The position numbers and the translations under genes are program-made. 64,000 nucleotides of DNA. Source: Thermobaculum terrenum ATCC BAA-798 (lineage in GTDB: Bacteria > Chloroflexota > Chloroflexia > Thermobaculales > Thermobaculaceae). The stretch is from contig NC_013525.1 of the NCBI RefSeq assembly GCF_000025005.1, positions 1,638,501 to 1,702,500 of the forward strand, given 5' to 3'. Shown here piece after piece: positions 38,017-46,991 of this stretch (position 1 is the first letter of the stretch; each line of letters begins with the position of its first letter). The notes beneath the pieces were generated by a model. That model saw only the letters and a program-made list of their open reading frames with translations. It was not told the DNA's origin and searched no databases.

Positions 38017-38913
38017 CTAGCTTACAGACCCCTGCCAACGGAAGTGCGTCTTGTACAAATCTATGTCTTTCTCAAGTTCTCTTCTAATATCCAGAGTGAT
38101 CTCTCCTGAATCCCTCTTACCGATGCGATTGCCGTTTATATTGTCAACACCTAACACGCCTATCACCGAGTTAGTTATGAACACTTCATCAGCGGAAAGA
38201 AGATCCTGTAAGGACACTTTTCTCTCTATAACAGATAGCCCAAGGCGATGACATAGCCTATCCAGTAGTACCCTCCTCACAGTTCCATTCAGAACACCAG
38301 CACTAGGTGGAGGGGTTATCAGTCTTCCTTCTTGCACTATGAAGAGATTCGCACTTGTGGTACAAGCAACCTCACCATTGGTATTGAGCATGACTGCATC
38401 ATAAGCTCCCTTCTCAGAAGCTTCCATTCTAGCCAAGATATTATCAAGGTAGTTACAAGATTTGATACGAGAGGTAGGAGAGAGGTTATTGCGCGCTACC
38501 GACGATACTATGAGATTTACTCTACTTATATCTTCTCCCAATAAATGACTTTCGTACGGTGAGGCACTTATGACTATGGTTGGCTCAGGATTGGTAGGAG
38601 GCAGGATTCCTCGTTTACCTGTCCCGCGAGTAACTGTAATTCTTAATACTGCTTCGCTTAGTCCGTTAGCGGTAATAGTTTCACCTATGTAAACTAGTAG
38701 CTCATGGTCCCTATAATTAATAGGTATCTGCAGTAAGCTGCACCCGATCCTTAATCTTTCCAAGTGATGCTCCACATAGAGCGGTATACCGCTAGAAACT
38801 CTTATAGTTTCAAATACTCCATCCCCTAGAGTGAAACCTCGATCGCTCGGGCTTATTCCCACACAGGACTCCTCACTAAGCAAGATTCCATTGAGCCAGA
38901 CCAGAGCACTCAT
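38017..38913 (-). CDS. pabC: class IV aminotransferase, probable aminodeoxychorismate lyase
   Basis: 298 residues. The PLP fold-type IV pattern is clear: SDRGFTLGDGVFETIRV near the start, RIKSCNYLDNILARMEA with the PLP Lys, and CTTSANLFIV in place of the usual E-x-S-x-N motif. Its ATG overlaps the pabB stop (TGATG), which supports 4-amino-4-deoxychorismate lyase over branched-chain or D-amino-acid transaminase. Sequence alone would not exclude those. Confidence 0.8.
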   Translation of the reverse strand: MSALVWLNGILLSEESCVGISPSDRGFTLGDGVFETIRVSSGIPLYVEHHLERLRIGCSLLQIPINYRDHELLVYIGETITANGLSEAVLRITVTRGTGKRGILPPTNPEPTIVISASPYESHLLGEDISRVNLIVSSVARNNLSPTSRIKSCNYLDNILARMEASEKGAYDAVMLNTNGEVACTTSANLFIVQEGRLITPPPSAGVLNGTVRRVLLDRLCHRLGLSVIERKVSLQDLLSADEVFITNSVIGVLGVDNINGNRIGKRDSGEITLDIRRELEKDIDLYKTHFRWQGSVS

Positions 38914-40313
38914 CAGTTGATAGTTGCCCCCAGGGATGCGATTATCGTGTTAGCTTTGGCCATAGTCTCGTGATATTCTGCATCCGGATCAGAATCAGCC
39001 ACTATACCACCACCAACTTGTAGCAAGAGTTTACCGGCATCGTAAATCATAGTTCTTATCACTATGCTAGTATCCATATCTCCAGTAAAGCTTAGGTATC
39101 CAATGCTTCCACAGTACACCCCTCTCCTGAATGGCTCAAGCTCTTCGATTATTTCCATCGCCCTTATCTTCGGGCATCCAGTAATGGACCCACCAGGAAA
39201 GGCTGCGTATAGGACGTCGAGTGAATCTAGGCCGCTCCTGATTCTTGCTCTTACGGTACTCACCATCTGCCATACATGGGAGTATCCCTCAATAGCAAAC
39301 AGATCAGTAACCTTCACAGAGCCTATCTCAGCTACCTTCCCAAGATCATTCCTAAGCAAATCCACTATCATCAAATTCTCAGCCTTGTCTTTGCTGCTAT
39401 TGCTTAGTTCCAAAGCCATCGCTTGGTCCTCATCAAGGGTGATGCCACGTGGCCTAGTACCCTTTATAGGCCTGGTCTCTATCACTCCTTCACGAACACT
39501 AAGGAACCTTTCAGGTGAGAAACTTAAAATAGCCTGTTGGGTATCCAGCTCCAGGTATGCCGAATATGGTGCTGGAGCTCGGCTCCGCAAGTGAAGATAT
39601 AGTCCCCATGGATCCTCTGGATAGTTGGCTTGTAGCCTGTGCGAGAGGTTGACTTGATATATATCACCTCTTCTTATGTAATCCTTTGCTTTGAGTATCA
39701 TTTGGACGTACTCTTTATACGCAGTCTCACACCGAAACCTGATACGTGCATCAGGGCGGTATACAGTTACCTGATCGGATGGAAACCCCTCTAGCATTGT
39801 CAAGACTTGCCTTGCTCTCTCTTTAGCATAGTTTCTATCCCAGAGAGGCAAGCCGGTAGAAATGAGCCACGCGTTATTAGCAATATGATCGAAGGATACA
39901 ACCCAATCGTAAAAACCTAACCACATATCGGGAAGACTTACATCCTTCTTCGCCAAGTGAGGTAAACGGACTAGATGACGTCCCAGGTCATAGCCCCAGT
40001 ATCCGGCCACACCGCCTTGAAAGGGAGGTAACCCATTCAGACGCTCAAGTTTCAAGCATGCGATCCTCGAGTTGAGAACGCTCCAAGGATCATCTTCCAA
40101 CAAGCTTTGGGACTCGGACTCAACCAGGATCTTCCTTCCATCAGATCTCAATTGCATGAAAGGATCGGCAGCAATGTAGGAATACCTGCCCATGCGCTCG
40201 TTTGCAAGACTACTGTCAAGAAATATAAAGCCAGGCAAACATCTTAACCTTCGTGCAGCCTCAATAGGAGTTATATTCAGTTCGACCACAACGGGATTGT
40301 ACTTGTCTCCCAT
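38913..40313 (-). CDS. pabB: aminodeoxychorismate synthase component I
   Basis: 466 residues. The chorismate-binding domain carries PIKGTRPRG; the Lys in PIKGT distinguishes PabB from anthranilate synthase. LMIVDLLRNDLGKV, FPGGSITGCPKIRAMEIIE and GSIGYLSF are intact. It makes aminodeoxychorismate for folate; the glutaminase partner is not in the window. ATG at 40313 is chosen; an in-frame extension reaching 40577 would run through the niaR promoter and coding region. It diverges from niaR. Confidence 0.9.
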   Translation of the reverse strand: MGDKYNPVVVELNITPIEAARRLRCLPGFIFLDSSLANERMGRYSYIAADPFMQLRSDGRKILVESESQSLLEDDPWSVLNSRIACLKLERLNGLPPFQGGVAGYWGYDLGRHLVRLPHLAKKDVSLPDMWLGFYDWVVSFDHIANNAWLISTGLPLWDRNYAKERARQVLTMLEGFPSDQVTVYRPDARIRFRCETAYKEYVQMILKAKDYIRRGDIYQVNLSHRLQANYPEDPWGLYLHLRSRAPAPYSAYLELDTQQAILSFSPERFLSVREGVIETRPIKGTRPRGITLDEDQAMALELSNSSKDKAENLMIVDLLRNDLGKVAEIGSVKVTDLFAIEGYSHVWQMVSTVRARIRSGLDSLDVLYAAFPGGSITGCPKIRAMEIIEELEPFRRGVYCGSIGYLSFTGDMDTSIVIRTMIYDAGKLLLQVGGGIVADSDPDAEYHETMAKANTIIASLGATIN

Positions 40314-40345
40314 ATAAGTCAAGTTTAGCGCGACAAGAGCATACT

Positions 40346-40385
40346 TACTGTCATTACAGTTGATATTACAGGTGTAGTGACAGTA
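40346..40385. promoter_or_regulatory. inverted repeat, probable NiaR operator
   Basis: TACTGTCATTACA (40346-40358) and TGTAGTGACAGTA (40373-40385) form 13-base arms with one mismatch and a 14-base spacer. They surround the -35 and spacer of the niaR promoter, so a dimeric repressor there would block the operon. Autoregulation by NiaR is the simplest explanation. Confidence 0.55.
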
Positions 40386-40389
40386 TACT
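40360..40389 (+). promoter_or_regulatory. niaR: niaR-nad operon promoter
   Basis: TTGATA (40360-40365) and TATACT (40384-40389) are 18 bases apart. The leader to the niaR ATG at 40411 is short and carries AAGGGGG. Confidence 0.6.
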
Positions 40390-40410
40390 AACTTGGATAA
40401 GGGGGCAGCT

Positions 40411-40986
40411 ATGAACAAGGGTGAAGAGAGAAGATCCAAATTGCTAGATATACTACGCCAAGCCGGGGCTGATCCAGTCCCAGGTTTCAAGCTTGCAGAG
40501 GAGCTACAGACAAGTAGGCAAGCCATAGTCCATGATATAGCCCTACTTAGATCAGCAGGTGAACCAATAGTAGCCACCAGCAGAGGTTACATGCTAGCTA
40601 CTGCTCTAGCGCCGGGCATGCAGAAAATAGAGGTAGTCGTAAGGCATAGACCTGAAGACACTCCTAAAGAACTCTACAGTCTGGTGGACGTAGGTGTACG
40701 CATAGTAGATGTAGCAGTACTTCATCCCATATATGGCGAACTGAGGGGAAGGTTAGAGCTAGACTCCAGAGCAGATGTCGAAGAATTCCTCGAGAAGGTC
40801 AGCTCCTGCAAGGCACATCTTCTATCAGAGCTTACGGACGGACTACATATGCACACCTTGGCAGCTCGGGATCGCAAATACTTAGATGAAGCTCTGAGGG
40901 TACTGGAAAAACTAGGATTCCTCATCAAAGAAGATTCGCAAGATGAGACTGAATTAGAAACTTTGGCGGAGGCTAGAAGCAGATGA
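40411..40986 (+). CDS. niaR: NiaR-type transcriptional repressor of NAD synthesis
   Basis: 191 residues. An N-terminal winged helix ([40 protein letters not shown]) is followed by a 3H domain with the characteristic histidines in [19 protein letters not shown] and [10 protein letters not shown]. NiaR/YrxA proteins sense niacin and repress NAD biosynthesis genes. ATG at 40411 has AAGGGGG five bases upstream. Its stop overlaps the nadA ATG. Confidence 0.88.
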   Translation: MNKGEERRSKLLDILRQAGADPVPGFKLAEELQTSRQAIVHDIALLRSAGEPIVATSRGYMLATALAPGMQKIEVVVRHRPEDTPKELYSLVDVGVRIVDVAVLHPIYGELRGRLELDSRADVEEFLEKVSSCKAHLLSELTDGLHMHTLAARDRKYLDEALRVLEKLGFLIKEDSQDETELETLAEARSR

Positions 40987-41936
40987 GCATTATCATTAAC
41001 CCTACTCCTCGTATAGAGCTCGCAGATAAGATCGAGCATCTCAAGAAGGAGCTAAATGCCGTAATCTTAGCTCACTACTATCAGGAGCCTGAGATACAGG
41101 ACGTAGCCGACTTCATAGGTGATTCTCTTCAGCTAGCACAGAAGGCTAAGGGTACGGATGCTGATGTGATCGTCTTTTGCGGTGTCCACTTCATGGCCGA
41201 GACCGCCAAGATTTTGAATCCCGACAAAAAAGTTCTTTTACCTGACTTACAAGCTGGATGCTCATTAGCAGATAGTTGTCCCGCCGATAAGTTCAAAGAA
41301 TTTATAGAGCAGCATCCAGGACATGTGGTTGTCTCCTATATAAATACTACAGCAGCTGTAAAGGCTCTCTCAGACATAATATGCACCTCCAGCAACGCGG
41401 AGAAAATAATACGAAGCATACCGGAGGATCAACCTATCATATTTGCTCCAGATCGACACCTAGGCAGTTACCTTATAAGAAAGACCGGGCGTGACATGGT
41501 ACTCTGGCCTGGTACCTGTATGGTGCACACTCTGTTTTCTGAACGGAAGATTAGACAGCTAAAAATAAGGTATCCAGATGCCGAGGTGCTAGCTCATCCA
41601 GAATGCGAGGAGAGGGTATTACAACTGGCTGATTATATAGGTAGCACAGCCAAGCTGCTCGCTAGAGTAAAGGAAAGCCCTGCTCAAAGGTTCATAGTGG
41701 CCACTGAGCCTGGGATCATACACCAGATGCAGATCCTGGCTCCTGAGAAGACCTACATTCGAGCCCCAACAGAGGGTGCTGCTTGCGAGGCTTGCAGTGA
41801 ATGTCCACACATGAGACTGAATACTCTTGAAAAGGTATACCAGTGCATGCTCAACGGATACCCAGAAATCCAGATGGAAGAAGAGTTAAGAGTTAGAGCT
41901 CTTAGACCCATAGAGAGAATGCTGGAGCTTAGCTAA
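40983..41936 (+). CDS. nadA: quinolinate synthase NadA
   Basis: 317 residues. [21 protein letters not shown] at the start; Cys93 in [12 protein letters not shown], Cys179 in WPGTC and the CEACSEC cluster (268-274) supply the [4Fe-4S] ligands. It condenses iminoaspartate with dihydroxyacetone phosphate to quinolinate. ATGA overlap with niaR, TAATG overlap with nadC. Confidence 0.96.
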   Translation: MSIIINPTPRIELADKIEHLKKELNAVILAHYYQEPEIQDVADFIGDSLQLAQKAKGTDADVIVFCGVHFMAETAKILNPDKKVLLPDLQAGCSLADSCPADKFKEFIEQHPGHVVVSYINTTAAVKALSDIICTSSNAEKIIRSIPEDQPIIFAPDRHLGSYLIRKTGRDMVLWPGTCMVHTLFSERKIRQLKIRYPDAEVLAHPECEERVLQLADYIGSTAKLLARVKESPAQRFIVATEPGIIHQMQILAPEKTYIRAPTEGAACEACSECPHMRLNTLEKVYQCMLNGYPEIQMEEELRVRALRPIERMLELS

Positions 41937-42799
41937 TGACCTACTACCAGAACGTGGTACGGGAAATAGTAAAAAACGCTCTACACGAAGATTTAGGTAA
42001 TGGGGATCTGACGTCCGAAGCAACCATACCAGAAGATCTAGAAGCCTGTGGAAAAATCATAGCTAGGGAAGACATGGTAGTCGCTGGCTTAGAAGTAGCC
42101 AAGGCAACATTTGAGGAAGTACTGGGCAACAACCTGATATTCGAGTCGTTTACCAATAACGGGTGTGCTATTAGAGCCGACACCTGCATTGGTTATGTAA
42201 AAGGATCTGCTAGAGGTCTGCTTGCAGCAGAAAGAGTAGCTCTGAATTTTCTCATGCGGTTGTGTGGCATAGCTACACTGACTAGACAATACGTAGAAGC
42301 TGTAAAGGGCACTAAAGCTAAGATTGTAGATACCCGCAAAACAACCCCAGGACTAAGAACTCTCGAAAAAGCAGCGGTAGTAGCAGGAGGAGGAAACAAC
42401 CATAGATTCGGCCTTTACGATGGCATACTAATCAAAGATAACCACATATCTCTAGCCGGCGGTGTAGAGCAAGCCATTAGAGCTGCTAGGTCCAGAGCTA
42501 CTCATACACTCCGGATCGAGGTGGAAGTAGAGGATATGGATCAACTTCATGAAGCATTGAGAGCCGGAGCTGATGTTATCCTCCTTGACAACATGTCACC
42601 CGCACAGGTCAAAGAGGCAACACAGCTTATAAAGAGCTTTGATAACAGGATAATCGTGGAGGTATCTGGAGGCATCAATCTAAGCAATGTGAGGGATTAC
42701 GCAGAAGCTGGTGTGGATATTATATCGGTAGGTGCGCTGACCCATTCCGCAAGGGCTATGGATATATCTCTCGATATAACGCCAGTGACAAATCAATAA
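41936..42799 (+). CDS. nadC: nicotinate-nucleotide pyrophosphorylase NadC
   Basis: 287 residues, full length. EDLGNGDLTSEATIP, DTRKTTPGLRTLEKAAVVAGG, NHRFGLYDGILIKDNH and EVSGGINLSNVRDYAEAGVD are family signatures with the phosphoribosyl-binding Arg and Lys residues. It turns quinolinate and PRPP into nicotinate mononucleotide. Confidence 0.96.
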   Translation: MTYYQNVVREIVKNALHEDLGNGDLTSEATIPEDLEACGKIIAREDMVVAGLEVAKATFEEVLGNNLIFESFTNNGCAIRADTCIGYVKGSARGLLAAERVALNFLMRLCGIATLTRQYVEAVKGTKAKIVDTRKTTPGLRTLEKAAVVAGGGNNHRFGLYDGILIKDNHISLAGGVEQAIRAARSRATHTLRIEVEVEDMDQLHEALRAGADVILLDNMSPAQVKEATQLIKSFDNRIIVEVSGGINLSNVRDYAEAGVDIISVGALTHSARAMDISLDITPVTNQ

Positions 42800-42813
42800 A
42801 GAGGGGATGCACC

Positions 42814-44361
42814 ATGTTGCCCGTAGAGACAATAACTTGCGATGTCCTGGTTGTAGGCAGTGGTATAGCTGGGTGTGCTGCAGCTTTGGCGGCCGCAACC
42901 CACGGGCAGCAAGTAGTTGTGTTGGCCAAGGGAAGAAGTCCTGAGGATACCAATACCAGCCATGCGCAGGGCGGTATAGTTTATGTAGGACAGGATGATT
43001 CCGAGGAGTTGCTAGTAAACGACATATTGACAGCAGCTGCGGGAGCTGGCTCGAGATCAGCCGCTGAGATCATAGCCAGAGAAGGTCCTATACTAGTTCG
43101 GAAGCTTCTGATAGAGGACCTGAAAGTCCCCTTCGACAAGGATTCAAACGGTCTACTTCACCTCACACGAGAGGGTGCCCATTCTGTACCTAGAATACTT
43201 CACCACAAAGACAGAACAGGATGGGCTATACAAAGAGCTCTTATAAACTCAATAAAAAAGAAGAATGAATACATAAAGATCCTTTGGGAAGCGAACGCTA
43301 TAGAGCTACTCGTTACTGATGGGATCTGTATTGGTATCTATTTCATCCAAAGCGGCAGGTTGCACTTAGGGCTAGCAAATAAAGGCGTAATACTAGCCAC
43401 TGGGGGGCTCGGAGCTCTGTTTAAACATACTACCAACCCAGCTTATGCCACCGGGGACGGCATCGCCATGGCTTTGAGAGCTGGAGCAGACGTCAGAGAC
43501 CTGCATTATATCCAATTTCACCCCACAGCCCTGTATTCACATGAAGATAGCAAATTCCTCATATCAGAAGCGGTCAGAGGAGAGGGCGGAGTAATAGTAG
43601 ATTCCACAGGGAAAGAATTTATAAGACATCCCCTTGGGTCATTAGCTCCAAGGGATGTAGTAGCTCGCGAGATTTGGGTACGAATGAAGGAATCTGGCGA
43701 GAAATATGTCTATCTGGATGTGTCCGGAATTAATGAAATAAAGATGCGGACCAGGTTCCCTACTATCTTTCAAAAGTGTCGAAGTCTGGGGATAAACGTC
43801 CCGAGCGAACCAATACCAATAGTACCAGCAGCCCATTACACTTGTGGAGGTATAGTTACAGATAGTCTAGGTAGGACTAGTTTATCTAGGCTCTGGGCAG
43901 CTGGAGAAGTAGCACACACAGGCTTGCACGGAGCTAATCGCCTGGCCTCGACATCTCTGTTGGAAGGACTAGTGTTTGGCTGGAGAGCAGGGCAGGACAC
44001 GGCCTTGCAAGAACCGTTACCTAAGCGTGAAACACCTTATACCTTGAATTCTACTGAGATATCGCTTTCCGAACAGATATCAGAAGCTGAGGCTCAAAGC
44101 ATACTGAGGGAAGTGAAGGATACCCTCTGGAACAATGCAGGCATTGTTAGAGACGGCGACTCCCTTCGAGCGGGGCTCGAGCGGGTACAAGTGCTTACCA
44201 ATATTATCAAATCAAGAAAAGGCTTTCGTGCGCATAACATCAAAAGCATCTTGCTGGTTGCTGAGAAATTGATTTCCTCAGCACTTGCAGACACAGTCAA
44301 TCGTGGGTGCCATTATAGATTGGATGTGGAGATCCCGAAAGTAGAGGCCAACAATGCTTAG
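42814..44361 (+). CDS. nadB: L-aspartate oxidase NadB
   Basis: 515 residues. The FAD motif VVGSGIAGCAAALAAA, SHAQGGIVY, the HPTALY segment, EAVRGEGGVIVDSTG and the C-terminal ANRLASTSLLEGLVFG block mark NadB of the succinate dehydrogenase flavoprotein family. It makes iminoaspartate for NadA. The ATG follows GAGGGGATG. It overlaps the desulfurase gene by eight bases. Confidence 0.95.
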   Translation: MLPVETITCDVLVVGSGIAGCAAALAAATHGQQVVVLAKGRSPEDTNTSHAQGGIVYVGQDDSEELLVNDILTAAAGAGSRSAAEIIAREGPILVRKLLIEDLKVPFDKDSNGLLHLTREGAHSVPRILHHKDRTGWAIQRALINSIKKKNEYIKILWEANAIELLVTDGICIGIYFIQSGRLHLGLANKGVILATGGLGALFKHTTNPAYATGDGIAMALRAGADVRDLHYIQFHPTALYSHEDSKFLISEAVRGEGGVIVDSTGKEFIRHPLGSLAPRDVVAREIWVRMKESGEKYVYLDVSGINEIKMRTRFPTIFQKCRSLGINVPSEPIPIVPAAHYTCGGIVTDSLGRTSLSRLWAAGEVAHTGLHGANRLASTSLLEGLVFGWRAGQDTALQEPLPKRETPYTLNSTEISLSEQISEAEAQSILREVKDTLWNNAGIVRDGDSLRAGLERVQVLTNIIKSRKGFRAHNIKSILLVAEKLISSALADTVNRGCHYRLDVEIPKVEANNA

Positions 44362-45505
44362 CCTGCCAATATATCTAGATAACAACGCCACAACCCCACT
44401 GGACCCAAGAGTCCTGCAAGAGATGATGCCTTTTCTCCAAGAACACTTTGGAAATCCAGCTTCTACTACACATGCTTATGGGTGGGTAGCTGAGGAGGCG
44501 GTTAACTTAGCAAGAGAGAGGATAGCGCTCTCTATAGGAGCAAATCCAGAGGAAATAATATTCACTAGCGGCGCAACGGAATCAGACAACTTGGCAATAC
44601 TAGGGATGATCAGACCTGGGGATCATCTAATAGTGAGCTCAGTGGAGCACAAAGCAGTGTTGGATCCCGCCAGATTCTTGCAGGCATGTGGGGTGGAGGT
44701 AACTTTCTTAGGAGTGGATCAATATGGGCAGGTTGATCCACATGATGTGGAACAAGCAATTAAGCGAAACACAAAATTGATCTCTATAATGCTAGCTAAT
44801 AATGAAGTAGGTACCATAAATCCTATCCGTGATATCTCCGAGATAGCTCACACGTATAACATAGTCATGCACACAGATGCTGCTCAAGCCCTCGGCAAAA
44901 TCCCCGTCAGTGTGCAGGAGCTCGGAATAGATCTGATGAGTCTTTCAGCACACAAGTGTTATGGACCAAAAGGTATAGGGGCTTTGTATATCAGGAAGTC
45001 CATAAGACACAAGCTACAACCCATCATACGAGGCGGGGGGCATGAGAAAGGATTAAGAAGCGGAACTCTGAACGTGCCTGGCATAGTTGGTTTTGGCAAG
45101 GCAGCTGAAATAGCTTCCGACAACGTACTAGAAGAGAAACTTAGGCTACAGAGAATGCGAGATCTTCTCTGGGAGAAGCTGAGCCACTCTCTAACGGATA
45201 TAAAGATGAACGGACATCCAATATATAGACTCCCCAACACGCTGAACGTAACATTCAAAGGCATTAGTGCTTCAGAACTGCTAGCTGAACTTTCTGGTGT
45301 AGCTGCCTCTTCTGGGTCGGCGTGCACATCAGCCCATCCAGAGCCCTCGCACGTCTTGTTAGCGATGGGAATCGGAGAAGAGGAGGCAAAGTCAACCATA
45401 AGATTCAGCCTTGGTAGATTCAACACCGAGAGAGAGATAGAAGAGGCAGCTCAACAGATAATATTGACTGTAGGCCGCATCAAGCAGTACAAGAAGACAG
45501 CGTGA
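44354..45505 (+). CDS. cysteine desulfurase (NifS/IscS-like)
   Basis: 383 residues. IYLDNNATTPLDP at the start, PLP Lys201 in SAHKCYGPKG and the catalytic Cys324 in SGSACTSAHPEPSHVL. In the nad operon such enzymes (NadS) usually supply sulfur for the NadA iron-sulfur cluster. General Fe-S or tRNA thiolation use is not excluded. There is no terminator with a clear T-run in the 53-base gap that follows. Confidence 0.92.
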   Translation: MLSLPIYLDNNATTPLDPRVLQEMMPFLQEHFGNPASTTHAYGWVAEEAVNLARERIALSIGANPEEIIFTSGATESDNLAILGMIRPGDHLIVSSVEHKAVLDPARFLQACGVEVTFLGVDQYGQVDPHDVEQAIKRNTKLISIMLANNEVGTINPIRDISEIAHTYNIVMHTDAAQALGKIPVSVQELGIDLMSLSAHKCYGPKGIGALYIRKSIRHKLQPIIRGGGHEKGLRSGTLNVPGIVGFGKAAEIASDNVLEEKLRLQRMRDLLWEKLSHSLTDIKMNGHPIYRLPNTLNVTFKGISASELLAELSGVAASSGSACTSAHPEPSHVLLAMGIGEEEAKSTIRFSLGRFNTEREIEEAAQQIILTVGRIKQYKKTA

Positions 45506-45558
45506 AAGCACCCTAGTACCAAGTTCCGCCCAAATAATTGTTATCTGGAGATGAATAT

Positions 45559-46413
45559 ATGAGGTTTGGAGTCAATATACCTGCTTTTGACCAGTTATCG
45601 AATCCTAAAGAAATAGCTAGGCTAGCAAGGATGGCTGAGGATTCAGGATGGAATGGTTTCTTCATATGGGACGATCTGATAAGGGACAATGGTCCCTGTG
45701 GAGATACTACGGTTTGCCTGGCCGCGATCGCGATGAGCACCACCAAGATAAGTTTTGGGCCGATGGTAATAGCACTCCCTAGAAGACATCCGTGGAAGGT
45801 AGCGAGAGAAGCGGTGTCGCTCGATATTCTAAGTGATGGCAGACTAATACTAGGTATAGGTCTAGGAGATCCTCCAGAATCGTATGAAAGGTTAGGGCAA
45901 ATCGGAGATATAAAATACCGGGCTAGGTGGACAGATGAAGCTCTAAGGGTAATAGAGTTATTGTGGAGAGGTGAGGAAACTAACTTCAGAGGGGAATACC
46001 TAAGGGTAGATGGAGTAAGATTTACACCAGTACCCATCCAAAAACCCAGAATACCCATATGGATCGGTGGTTGGTGGCCTAACAAAGGACCTATGAGAAG
46101 AGCTGCCAAGTGGGATGGCGCTATACCTGGCAAATGGGAGCAAATTTTGTCCCCACAGGAAGCAGCTGAAATCCGAGATTTCATAGCCAGTAATCGGGCC
46201 GATAGTACATCTTTTGATCTAGCAGTTAGCGGGATAACACCTCACGATGATCATAACAAGGCTGCGGAGATAGTTAGGCCATACATCGAAGTAGGAGTTA
46301 CTTGGTGGATAGAGGATCTTGGTCCTACTAGATTCGGTACAAGCTGGGAAATCAAGCCTGAACAGATAACGGAAATAGAGGCTCGTATTGTTGCGGGACC
46401 TCCAAGGATCTAA
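45559..46413 (+). CDS. LLM-class flavin-dependent oxidoreductase
   Basis: 284 residues of the luciferase-like monooxygenase family: MRFGVNIPAFDQLSNP, ISFGPMVIALPRRHPWKVAREA, LILGIGLGDPPESYERLG and RIPIWIGGWWPNKGPMRRAAKWDG. ATG at 45559 has GGAG eight bases upstream. It probably uses FMNH2 or F420. No substrate can be assigned, and the neighbours do not suggest one. Confidence 0.85.
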   Translation: MRFGVNIPAFDQLSNPKEIARLARMAEDSGWNGFFIWDDLIRDNGPCGDTTVCLAAIAMSTTKISFGPMVIALPRRHPWKVAREAVSLDILSDGRLILGIGLGDPPESYERLGQIGDIKYRARWTDEALRVIELLWRGEETNFRGEYLRVDGVRFTPVPIQKPRIPIWIGGWWPNKGPMRRAAKWDGAIPGKWEQILSPQEAAEIRDFIASNRADSTSFDLAVSGITPHDDHNKAAEIVRPYIEVGVTWWIEDLGPTRFGTSWEIKPEQITEIEARIVAGPPRI

Positions 46414-46445
46414 AAGGCACAGAAGCCAGAGAAAGCCTCAATAAC

Positions 46446-46475
46446 TTGACTATGTGCTTTTCTCAAGCTTATCAT
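46446..46475 (+). promoter_or_regulatory. crcB: promoter of the fluoride riboswitch operon
   Basis: TTGACT (46446-46451) and TATCAT (46470-46475) are 18 bases apart and end about 20 bases before the aptamer. The position fits a transcript that starts just upstream of the riboswitch. Confidence 0.6.
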
Positions 46476-46495
46476 TCTTTCAGAAAATAACATAA

Positions 46496-46542
46496 GGCGA
46501 TGAGGCTCGCCTTGAACCGCCGTTGTGCTGATGGCCTCTACC
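46496..46542 (+). ncRNA. fluoride riboswitch (crcB motif) aptamer
   Basis: GGCGATGAGGCTCGCC at the 5' side, the conserved AACCGCC joining segment and the 3' GCTGATGGCCTCTACC match the crcB motif, including the pseudoknot partners. It lies directly before crcB. The motif is almost identical to published structural forms in its conserved positions. Confidence 0.95.
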
Positions 46543-46562
46543 CTTCTGGGTAGAGGCCATCA
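46529..46562 (+). terminator. riboswitch expression platform hairpin
   Basis: A perfect 15-bp stem pairs the aptamer 3' strand (46529-46543) with 46548-46562 around a TTCT loop. Because it uses the same bases as the fluoride-bound fold, it is a mutually exclusive switch. No strong T-tract follows; AAGCAAGAGCTTTTG about 15 bases on is weak, so control may be by termination or by an effect on later folding. Confidence 0.75.
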
Positions 46563-46596
46563 ATTGTGTTAAGCAAGAGCTTTTGTCGGGAGGTTT

Positions 46597-46974
46597 ATGA
46601 GCTTGAACTATCTAATAGTTGGGATAGGAGGTTTTCTGGGAGCCAATGCTAGATACATACTTGGAGGGTGGCTAGCTTCCAAGTGGTCCACTGCCTTTCC
46701 ATTCGAAACATTGATAATCAACGTAAGTGGTAGCTTCGTGTTGTGCTTGTTCATGACTCTAGCCTTAGAAAGGTTTGAGATACCTATAGAGTACCGGCAG
46801 TTCTTCGCTATAGGCTTTCTTGGAGCTTATACCACTTTCTCTACGCTAACTTTCGAAACCATAGAGCTCCTCCAGCAAGGAAGAGTGTTATATGCGTTAC
46901 TTAATATCCTAGGTAGTGGAGTGTTAGGATTACTTGCGGGCTATCTAGGAGTAATATCGGGCAGAGCTATCTAA
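46597..46974 (+). CDS. crcB: fluoride exporter CrcB (Fluc)
   Basis: 125 residues, four membrane helices. GGFLGANARYILGG, INVSGSFVLCLF and GFLGAYTTFSTLTFE are Fluc signatures, including the filter Phe/Asn and the central Thr-rich break. It exports fluoride as a dimer. The ATG has GGGAGG at good spacing. It is downstream of a fluoride riboswitch. Confidence 0.95.
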   Translation: MSLNYLIVGIGGFLGANARYILGGWLASKWSTAFPFETLIINVSGSFVLCLFMTLALERFEIPIEYRQFFAIGFLGAYTTFSTLTFETIELLQQGRVLYALLNILGSGVLGLLAGYLGVISGRAI

Positions 46975-46991
46975 TTATCGAGGTATAAATT

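Noticed and set aside
39064-39594. 176-residue plus-strand frame inside pabB
   Set aside because: pabB motifs are on the other strand, and this frame shows no recognisable domain.
40314-40577. N-terminal extension of PabB
   Set aside because: It would run through the niaR promoter and start codon, and its residues do not match the PabB family.
45513-46184. 223-residue open frame antisense to the flavin oxidoreductase
   Set aside because: The plus-strand frame has clear family motifs; the minus frame has none.
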